Assembly (NCBI GenBank): GCA_002479645.1
Contig: DLOO01000052.1
Coordinates: forward strand, 1 to 18,202
Reading direction: 5' to 3'
DNA: 18,202 nucleotides
Origin: Lachnoclostridium sp. UBA7482
Lineage (GTDB): Bacteria > Bacillota > Clostridia > Lachnospirales > Lachnospiraceae
The position numbers and the translations under genes were made by a program. Shown here piece by piece: positions 1-4,529 of the stretch; within the stretch, counting starts at the first letter, position 1, and each line of letters begins with the position of its first letter. The notes under the pieces are model-generated. The model ran no database searches. It had not been told where the DNA came from and saw only the letters and a list, made by a program, of their open reading frames with translations.

Positions 1-195
1 CAACCGCCCCTGTGCCCCGTCAGCTTCAACCGTACACCACAGCCGCCCCCCACGTTCGTAGGGAACCGGAAGAATCAGCACGGAGGCGGCCTCCGGATCG
101 GTCTCCCGATACCCGGCGTCGGTCAGCATTTGCCGCAGATACTGCTGCCTGGCGTCCCCACCTACGACACAAAATCCGAATTTATCTCTTATCAA
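1..195 (-). CDS. spoVFA: Dipicolinate synthase subunit A, N-terminal part (runs off the left edge)
   Basis: This is the N-terminal 65 codons of a gene that begins with TTG at 195-193 and continues past base 1. After the first few residues the translation reads FGFCVVGGDARQQYLRQML, then a segment with LILPVPYERGG. The order hydrophobic strand, GGDARQ, and a later ILPV strand matches my recollection of Bacillus SpoVFA, which begins with a VIGGDARQ nucleotide-binding-like motif and has an ILPV segment. In that family, subunits A and B together make dipicolinic acid from a lysine-pathway intermediate in the mother cell during sporulation. The TTG start is supported by AAGGCGG at 210-204, eight bases upstream; no in-frame ATG or GTG lies between this TTG and base 300. 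The gene diverges from the NAD synthetase gene. No clear sporulation sigma-factor promoter was recognised. Family call is fairly firm; the start is likely. Confidence 0.72.
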   Translation of the reverse strand, partial: MIRDKFGFCVVGGDARQQYLRQMLTDAGYRETDPEAASVLILPVPYERGGRLWCTVEADGAQGRL

Positions 196-203
196 CTCAA
201 AAT

Positions 204-210
204 CCGCCTT
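204..210 (-). promoter_or_regulatory. Ribosome binding site that fixes the TTG start of spoVFA
   Basis: Read on the minus strand, AAGGCGG sits eight bases before TTG at 195-193. It is the only purine-rich stretch properly placed for the conserved GGDARQ reading frame, and it is the reason a non-ATG start is chosen. Confidence 0.55.
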
Positions 211-296
211 TTCTGTTATCGTATTCGTGATTACCGGCTTTGTTACCCGGGAATACTGATTTTTGAGGAAACCCGAGCCGAAAATGCATTTTCCTC

Positions 297-325
297 TTTC
301 GGTTTCGGCATTTTTCCTGTATAAT
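297..325 (+). promoter_or_regulatory. Candidate promoter of the NAD synthetase gene
   Basis: A perfect -10 hexamer TATAAT lies at 320-325. At 17-base spacing the -35 position (297-302) reads TTTCGG, a poor match to TTGACA, so the promoter would rest on its -10 or need an activator. Transcription would start near 332, giving a leader of about 60 bases. Confidence 0.4.
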
Positions 326-334
326 TGATGCAAT

Positions 335-350
335 CGGGAGATTTCTCCCG
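335..350 (+). promoter_or_regulatory. Perfect inverted repeat in the NAD synthetase leader (possible operator)
   Basis: CGGGAGA (335-341) and TCTCCCG (344-350) are exact reverse complements separated by two T's. The site sits just downstream of the predicted transcription start, where a dimeric repressor would block initiation or clearance. It is too short-looped and lacks a T tract to be a terminator. I do not recognise it as the site of a named NAD regulator. Confidence 0.35.
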
Positions 351-390
351 CAAATCACGTCTGCTTTGAAAAAGCACAGAAAGGAATCCT

Positions 391-2346
391 ATGAAACACG
401 GATTTATCAAAGTATCAGCTGCCTCCCATATCGTGCATGTCGCCAATCCTGCCGCCAATGTTCAGGAGATTCTGCCGTTGTTTACGGATGCAGACAAAAA
501 GAAAGTGAATTTGCTTTGCCTGCCGGAGCTTTGCATTTCCGGCTATACATGCGGGGATTTGTTTTTCTCCGATACCCTGCTGCAGGGAAGCCTTGCGGGT
601 CTTGTGACCCTTCGCGACGCCACCAGGGGACTTTACCCCGTTTACATCGTCGGTCTTCCGATTCGTTATCTCGGCAAGCTTTACAACTGTGCCGCTGTAC
701 TCCATGACGGCCGGATTCTGGGGCTTGTTCCGAAAACTCACATCCCGGCCTACGGAGAATACTACGAGATGCGTCAGTTCTCCTCCGGCAAAACCCTTGG
801 AAAGCGTGTCCACACATTGCAGATCGGCGGCGCGGAGGTTCCGCTTGGCACGCATTTGCTCTTCGGTCACGACAACATGGAAAACTACTGCTTCGGTATC
901 GAAATCTGTGAAGATGCCTGGGCTGCCGACACTCCGGCTACCGGTCTCTGCCTTGCAGGGGCAACTCTGATTGCCAATCCGTCCGCTTCCAATGAAGTCG
1001 TCGGCAAACAGAATTATCGCCGGTCGCTGGTGAACGGGACTTCCGGCCGTCTGCTGTGCGGTTATATCTATGCATGTACCGATGCAACCGAAAGTACGCA
1101 GGACATGGTTTTCTGCCGACACCATATGATTAGTGAAAATGGTTCCATGCTCGCGGAAAATCCGCCGTTTGGCGACAGGAACTGCATCACTTCCGAAATC
1201 GACGTCAACCGTCTCGCGCACGAACGCCATCGTATGACCAGCTACGCTTCCGTGCCGGATTCCGAATATCAGACCATCTATTTTAGTCAGGACGAACTCA
1301 CAACCGGGCTTACACGCCGAATCGACGCCAATCCGTTCGTTCCGCCGACCGATGATAAGCTCCTCGAACACGTGGACGCCATTCTTCAGATTCAATCCCA
1401 CGGCCTGATGAAGCGAATCCGTCACGTCCGCGCCAAGGCAATCGTCGTCGGAATCTCCGGCGGTCTGGACAGCACGCTGGCGCTTTTGGTGATGGTGCGT
1501 GCCATGGATATGTTAAAGCGTCCCCGCACCGATATCGTTGCGGTCACTATGCCCTGCTTCGGTACTACCGTCCGCACGAAGTCCAATGCCGTCAGGCTCT
1601 GTGAAAGTCTCGGCGTTACCCTTCGGGAAATCGACGTCAGGGATTCGGTTATGCAGCACATGAAGGACATCGGCCATAACCCCAATGTTCATGATGTAAC
1701 CTATGAAAATTCCCAGGCACGTATGAGAACACAGATTCTTATGAACCTTTCCAATGAAGTGGGCGGTTTCGTCGTCGGCACCGGCGACTTGTCGGAGCTT
1801 GCGCTCGGTTGGGCGACCTACAACGGCGACCATATGAGTATGTATGGGGTAAATGCTTCCGTACCGAAGACTCTGGTTCGTTATATCATCCGCTTTGAAG
1901 CAACCAGACTGTACGAGGATTATCTGAAAGGCGGTAAGGGCGAAGAGGCTGCTGACGAGATTCGCAGCATTCTGATGGATATTTTTGATACCCCCGTTTC
2001 TCCGGAACTTCTTCCGGCAGACGAGGACGGCAATATTGCCCAGAAGACCGAGGATCTGGTCGGTCCTTACGAGCTTCACGACTTCTTCCTCTATTATCAC
2101 CTGCGCTGTGCATTTGCCCCGGACAAAATTTTCCGCCTGGCTCGGTATGCATTTCAGGGCGCCTATGACGAAGAAACCATTAAAAAATGGCTGAAAGTTT
2201 TCCTTCGCCGATTCTTCACTCAGCAATTCAAGCGTTCCTGCCTGCCGGACGGTCCGAAGGTCGGTTCCGCCACACTGTCTCCGCGCGGCGACTGGCGTAT
2301 GCCAAGCGACGCCGAATACGGTCAGTGGCTCAGTGAATTAGAATAA
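391..2346 (+). CDS. nadE: Glutamine-dependent NAD+ synthetase
   Basis: This cytoplasmic enzyme makes NAD+ from deamido-NAD+, ATP and glutamine, the last step of NAD biosynthesis. The 651-residue length fits the two-domain glutamine-using form. The N-terminal nitrilase-type glutaminase domain (about 1-285) shows the expected triad: Glu46 in PELCISGY, Lys115 in LVPKTHIPAYGEYYE and Cys173 in GIEICEDAW. The synthetase domain (about 330-640) has the ATP-binding SGGLDS loop at 356-361 and GTGDLSELALGW at 463-474. ATG at 391 follows AAGGA (381-385) by five bases. The gene stands alone: it diverges from spoVFA and converges on the signal peptidase gene. A GC-rich third-position codon pattern matches the sugar operon and contrasts with the cassette at 3300-4396. 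A long antisense ORF across its first half is a shadow. Call is firm. Confidence 0.96.
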   Translation: MKHGFIKVSAASHIVHVANPAANVQEILPLFTDADKKKVNLLCLPELCISGYTCGDLFFSDTLLQGSLAGLVTLRDATRGLYPVYIVGLPIRYLGKLYNCAAVLHDGRILGLVPKTHIPAYGEYYEMRQFSSGKTLGKRVHTLQIGGAEVPLGTHLLFGHDNMENYCFGIEICEDAWAADTPATGLCLAGATLIANPSASNEVVGKQNYRRSLVNGTSGRLLCGYIYACTDATESTQDMVFCRHHMISENGSMLAENPPFGDRNCITSEIDVNRLAHERHRMTSYASVPDSEYQTIYFSQDELTTGLTRRIDANPFVPPTDDKLLEHVDAILQIQSHGLMKRIRHVRAKAIVVGISGGLDSTLALLVMVRAMDMLKRPRTDIVAVTMPCFGTTVRTKSNAVRLCESLGVTLREIDVRDSVMQHMKDIGHNPNVHDVTYENSQARMRTQILMNLSNEVGGFVVGTGDLSELALGWATYNGDHMSMYGVNASVPKTLVRYIIRFEATRLYEDYLKGGKGEEAADEIRSILMDIFDTPVSPELLPADEDGNIAQKTEDLVGPYELHDFFLYYHLRCAFAPDKIFRLARYAFQGAYDEETIKKWLKVFLRRFFTQQFKRSCLPDGPKVGSATLSPRGDWRMPSDAEYGQWLSELE

Positions 2347-2364
2347 AAGCACAATATCAGCCGC

Positions 2365-2400
2365 AAAAAATGCAGAGCTCCCAAGAAGCTCTGCATTTTT
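2365..2400. terminator. Bidirectional intrinsic terminator between nadE and lepB
   Basis: A perfect 9-bp stem, TGCAGAGCT (2371-2379) with AGCTCTGCA (2387-2395), closes a 7-base loop. TTTTT follows on the plus strand and AAAAAA (2365-2370) precedes it, giving a U tract on the minus strand too. It can end both the nadE transcript and the convergent signal peptidase transcript. Confidence 0.9.
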
Positions 2401-2437
2401 CCGTTCGGCAATAACCGAACCGGTCAGATACGTTATA

Positions 2438-3157
2438 TTAGTGCTTTCCCCAAATGAAGAACAGCATTTTACACTTCACATCCTCCTTGCGGACAACGCC
2501 GATTCGTCGACTGTCCGTGGAGTGATTTCGATTGTCTCCCATGACAAAATACTCATCGTCGCCAAGGGTTATTTCCTCTAAATGGTACCTGGGTATCTTA
2601 TTTCCGTTTCCGTCCAGGATAAAAGTGTCACCCGACAGTGCCTGGTCATAGTACGCATAATCCTCGTCCACAAGCTTGCCGTTTACATACACCTCATTGT
2701 TGATAATCTCAATGGTATCGCCGGGGCAGGCGATAACACGTTTGATGTAATCATCCCCCCTGGTTTTGCTGTTGGAAAAAACAATGATATCGCCCTTTTT
2801 CAAATCACAGAAGCGAATACCGAAGCCAAATGCCTTATCCGTCAAAGTCTTGTTCATAGAGTCTCCGCTTACAAGATACGGCGGAAACACATAGAAAACC
2901 AAGTATATAACAATAAAGCTGATACCGAAAAACAGGATATTTGATTTGATTTCCTTCCATTTCGCGCGACGTTCTTCCGCTAAAACGGCGGCTGCGTCCT
3001 CAGCGCTTCCATCTTCCGCAGGCATGGGAATCACTTCTTCTACTGCTTCCGCAACCGACGTTGACACAGTTTCCTCTGCTGCTTCCGCAACCGGCGTCGA
3101 CGCAGTTTCTTCTTCAAGCTTGACAGCCGAACCCTTCCATTCTTCCATAGCATTCAC
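2438..3157 (-). CDS. lepB: Signal peptidase I with an acidic N-terminal extension
   Basis: This membrane serine protease cleaves signal peptides from exported proteins. One membrane segment (about 74-91) precedes the catalytic domain. Box B reads LVSGDSM with nucleophile Ser100. The general base is Lys139 in DDYIKRVIACPGDT. A GDNRNHSTDSRRIG box closes the active-site region near the C terminus. The first 73 residues before the membrane segment are unusually long for a family in which the cytoplasmic tail is often under 20 residues; they are rich in Glu and Ala and contain two 12-residue repeats. The start is GTG at 3157, or ATG at 3148; an in-frame TAG at 3181-3179 rules out more distant starts. 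Neither start has a good Shine-Dalgarno sequence. The first codons and upstream region are duplicated at 4397-4487. Function is firm; exact start is not. Confidence 0.94.
   Translation of the reverse strand: MNAMEEWKGSAVKLEEETASTPVAEAAEETVSTSVAEAVEEVIPMPAEDGSAEDAAAVLAEERRAKWKEIKSNILFFGISFIVIYLVFYVFPPYLVSGDSMNKTLTDKAFGFGIRFCDLKKGDIIVFSNSKTRGDDYIKRVIACPGDTIEIINNEVYVNGKLVDEDYAYYDQALSGDTFILDGNGNKIPRYHLEEITLGDDEYFVMGDNRNHSTDSRRIGVVRKEDVKCKMLFFIWGKH
3042..3113 (-). repeat. Two tandem 36-bp repeats inside lepB
   Basis: 3042-3077 and 3078-3113 are similar 36-base units. In protein they read EETASTPVAEAA and EETVSTSVAEAV, so the period is exactly 12 residues. They lie in the acidic cytoplasmic tail of the signal peptidase, ahead of its membrane segment. 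Confidence 0.85.
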
Positions 3158-3172
3158 AAAAAGATTGTTTTG
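3114..3172. repeat. Direct repeat, left copy, segment 1 (5' end of lepB)
   Basis: These 59 bases cover the first 14 or so codons of lepB and 15 bases upstream. They recur at 4397-4455 in the same orientation with one mismatch (A at 3123, G at 4406). The copy that is continuous with the lepB body is this one. Confidence 0.95.
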
Positions 3173-3243
3173 TCGTCTCTATAGCGTACTCTCCAATCTT
3201 TTCCTTTCCCTTCAAATAATCGCAGACAACGTCCGCACCTTTT

Positions 3244-3272
3244 ATTATATCGTGCACCGCCCGCGTACGCAA
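3244..3272 (-). promoter_or_regulatory. Promoter of lepB
   Basis: On the minus strand, TTGCGT (3272-3267) and a perfect TATAAT (3249-3244) are separated by 17 bases. Transcription would start near 3237, giving a leader of roughly 80 bases. Most of this promoter falls in the 97-base stretch that is absent from the second repeat copy at 4397-4487. Confidence 0.65.
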
Positions 3273-3299
3273 GGTTTATTTTTTACAAAGAGAAGCCCC
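3270..3299. repeat. Direct repeat, left copy, segment 2 (far upstream of lepB)
   Basis: These 30 bases match 4457-4487 at about 27 of 31 aligned positions with one indel. The match ends in GAAGCCCC. At the right copy this sequence is the left arm of the GH3 terminator; here it is followed by unrelated cassette sequence. That places the insertion junction at about 3299/3300. Confidence 0.88.
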
Positions 3300-3338
3300 A
3301 ATGAATACAAAGCGATACATCCACTAAAGTAAAATTAG

Positions 3339-3367
3339 TTGCTCTATTTTTTTATATGTGATATGAT
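3339..3367 (+). promoter_or_regulatory. Promoter of the two-gene AT-rich cassette
   Basis: TTGCTC (3339-3344), a 17-base spacer and TATGAT (3362-3367) form a good sigma-A type promoter. TGA directly before the -10 gives an extended -10 element (TGnTATGAT). It lies inside the inserted segment and reads toward the two plus-strand genes, so the cassette carries its own promoter. Confidence 0.65.
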
Positions 3368-3404
3368 GAAAGCAAATAAATAGTATAGAAAGTGAGAAGT
3401 AAGT

Positions 3405-3872
3405 ATGAAAAATAAAGCTGCAATTATGTGGGGTATTACTGTAATTTGCTTAGTTTTAACTATTGTTTTTTGGTTTCTGATGAATAATGCAGAAATTAGT
3501 TATGAAGAAGTTTCCGCTATTGTTACTGCTACTTCCAGTAAAGATGTTGTAAATAAAAAAACCGGATCAAGAACTACTTTCTATGAAGTAAAAGTACGCT
3601 ATGACGGAAAGGAGTACGAATTAAAAAATGTTCATGGTCTTTCCGGATATTCCAAGGGAAAAAGCGTAAAAGCTTTGTTATCTAACGGAAAATTATATGC
3701 AAATGTAGAAGGCATAAAATCTACTTCCCCCGTTGCTATTGTTTATTTTGTATTTTTATTTGGAACTTTTGCAATGTTTATTGTATCAGCTACATGTATG
3801 AGTAAATCAAAAACAAAAAACAAGGTAAATAAAAGCGAAGGGGCTGTAAAAAACAGCCCTGAGGAAAAATGA
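3405..3872 (+). CDS. Small two-TM protein of unknown function (DUF3592-like layout)
   Basis: A 155-residue protein with a membrane segment at about 7-27, a soluble mostly beta-type domain at about 30-108, a second membrane segment at about 110-132, and a Lys-rich tail. The middle holds a YEVKVRYDGKEYEL strand pair and a GLSGYSKGKSV turn. This order (TM, a YxVxVxYxxxGxxY domain, TM) resembles DUF3592 proteins, whose role is not known; I assign it by layout only. ATG at 3405 is preceded by GTGAGAAG. The gene is clearly AT-richer than nadE or the sugar operon, and sits in the repeat-flanked insert. Its stop overlaps a possible ATG of the acetyltransferase gene, so the two are co-transcribed. The last codons are formed by a hairpin sequence at 3841-3859. 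Confidence 0.78.
   Translation: MKNKAAIMWGITVICLVLTIVFWFLMNNAEISYEEVSAIVTATSSKDVVNKKTGSRTTFYEVKVRYDGKEYELKNVHGLSGYSKGKSVKALLSNGKLYANVEGIKSTSPVAIVYFVFLFGTFAMFIVSATCMSKSKTKNKVNKSEGAVKNSPEEK
3841..3859 (+). other. Hairpin overlapping the end of the two-TM gene
   Basis: GGGCTGT (3841-3847) and ACAGCCC (3853-3859) form a 7-bp stem with a five-A loop. It looks like a terminator stem but no T tract follows on either strand. It lies within the last codons of the upstream gene and just before the acetyltransferase start, so it might tune translation or mark a former terminator. Confidence 0.5.
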
Positions 3873-3913
3873 GATCGTCAAAAAATTTTCAGTATAGTTT
3901 AACGGAGATAAGA

Positions 3914-4366
3914 ATGGTTTTTGAAGTCTTAAGTAATGATAACGTTGATGAATACATTGATTATTTGAAAATTGCAATGAGTGAAGAACCGGACATGATG
4001 ACCGCAGATAAGGTTGACGAAGATGGAATAAAAAGCAGAGTCTCCGACCCTTTTTTCAGCAAAACTACATCTATTCTTGCCAAAATGGACGGGAAAATTG
4101 TAGGGCGTATCGAGTATCACTTTTACGGCTGCATGCAGGACGGCTACAGAATGGCATACGTTGATTGGGTTTATGTTTTGAAATCGCACAGACATCAGGG
4201 AATCGCTCAAGGACTTTTTGAGGCGTTTGAAAAGGACTGTGAAAAAAATAAAATCAACCAATATTACTTAATACGCGCTCAAAATGACGATGCTAATCGC
4301 TTTTATAACCATTTTGCCGACGTTGAGCTGGCGGAAAGCCCAACACTGAGGAAGTTCCTTCGGTAA
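3914..4366 (+). CDS. GNAT-family N-acetyltransferase
   Basis: A 150-residue acetyl-CoA-dependent acetyltransferase. The acetyl-CoA pyrophosphate-binding motif A is visible as a beta strand (MAYVDWVYVLKSH) followed by RHQGIAQGL, matching the Q/R-x-x-G-x-G/A signature. The strand before it (GKIVGRIEYHFYG) and a C-terminal YYLIRAQNDDANRFYNH segment complete the GNAT fold. The substrate is not readable. ATG at 3914 is preferred because GGAG (3904-3907) sits six bases upstream and the family core starts there. An ATG at 3869 would add 15 residues and overlap the previous stop as ATGA, with a poorly spaced GAGGA. Low-GC composition and its place in the repeat-flanked insert suggest acquisition with its neighbour. 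No antitoxin-like partner is seen, so a GNAT toxin role is not supported. Confidence 0.88.
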   Translation: MVFEVLSNDNVDEYIDYLKIAMSEEPDMMTADKVDEDGIKSRVSDPFFSKTTSILAKMDGKIVGRIEYHFYGCMQDGYRMAYVDWVYVLKSHRHQGIAQGLFEAFEKDCEKNKINQYYLIRAQNDDANRFYNHFADVELAESPTLRKFLR

Positions 4367-4368
4367 TG

Positions 4369-4440
4369 TTACATAAAAAGGAATGTTCTATGGAAATCAA
4401 GCTTGGCAGCCGAACCCTTCCATTCTTCCATAGCATTCAC
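4369..4440 (-). pseudogene. Remnant of the 5' end of lepB in the right repeat copy
   Basis: GTG at 4440-4438 repeats the lepB start, and the next codons match lepB up to the Lys-Leu near residue 14 (one change, Val to Ala). The frame then enters cassette sequence and stops at TAA 4371-4369 after 23 codons. The lepB promoter is missing from this copy. It is a dead fragment left by the duplication, not a gene. Confidence 0.75.
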
Positions 4441-4455
4441 AAAAAGATTGTTTTG
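4397..4455. repeat. Direct repeat, right copy, segment 1
   Basis: Matches 3114-3172 at 58 of 59 positions. It directly follows the AT-rich insert, whose right edge is therefore at about 4396/4397. Only one base (4456) separates it from segment 2, whereas the left copy has 97 bases there. Confidence 0.95.
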
Positions 4456-4456
4456 A

Positions 4457-4487
4457 CAAGGTTTATTTTTAACAAAAGGGAAGCCCC
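4457..4487. repeat. Direct repeat, right copy, segment 2
   Basis: Matches 3270-3299 with about 27 of 31 positions and one indel, then runs on into the intact terminator of the GH3 gene. This copy therefore holds the native right flank of the insertion. Confidence 0.88.
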
Positions 4488-4510
4488 TATACGGATTGCA
4501 TAGGGGCTTC
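4466..4510 (-). terminator. Intrinsic terminator of the GH3 gene
   Basis: A perfect 11-bp stem is formed by GAAGCCCCTAT (4480-4490) and ATAGGGGCTTC (4500-4510) around a 9-base loop. On the minus strand it is followed by CCTTTTGTTAAAAA, a T-rich run. It ends the transcript about 20 bases past the GH3 stop codon. Confidence 0.85.
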
Positions 4511-4529
4511 TCATCTTGAAAGTATCTTC

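Noticed and set aside
415..1425. A 336-codon minus-strand frame inside nadE
   Set aside because: It is antisense to the conserved glutaminase domain, with no recognisable motif and low-complexity composition. It is a shadow.
2946..3332. A 128-codon plus-strand frame over the lepB tail and promoter
   Set aside because: It mirrors the low-complexity tail of LepB, runs through the lepB promoter and has no ribosome site.
3869..4366. GNAT gene as a toxin of a toxin-antitoxin pair
   Set aside because: The neighbour is a two-TM protein, not a ribbon-helix-helix antitoxin, and the order and sizes do not fit known GNAT toxin pairs.
3300..4396. Insertion sequence or integron cassette
   Set aside because: There is no transposase or integrase gene, no terminal inverted repeats, and the flanking duplication (about 186 bases) is much too long for transposition.
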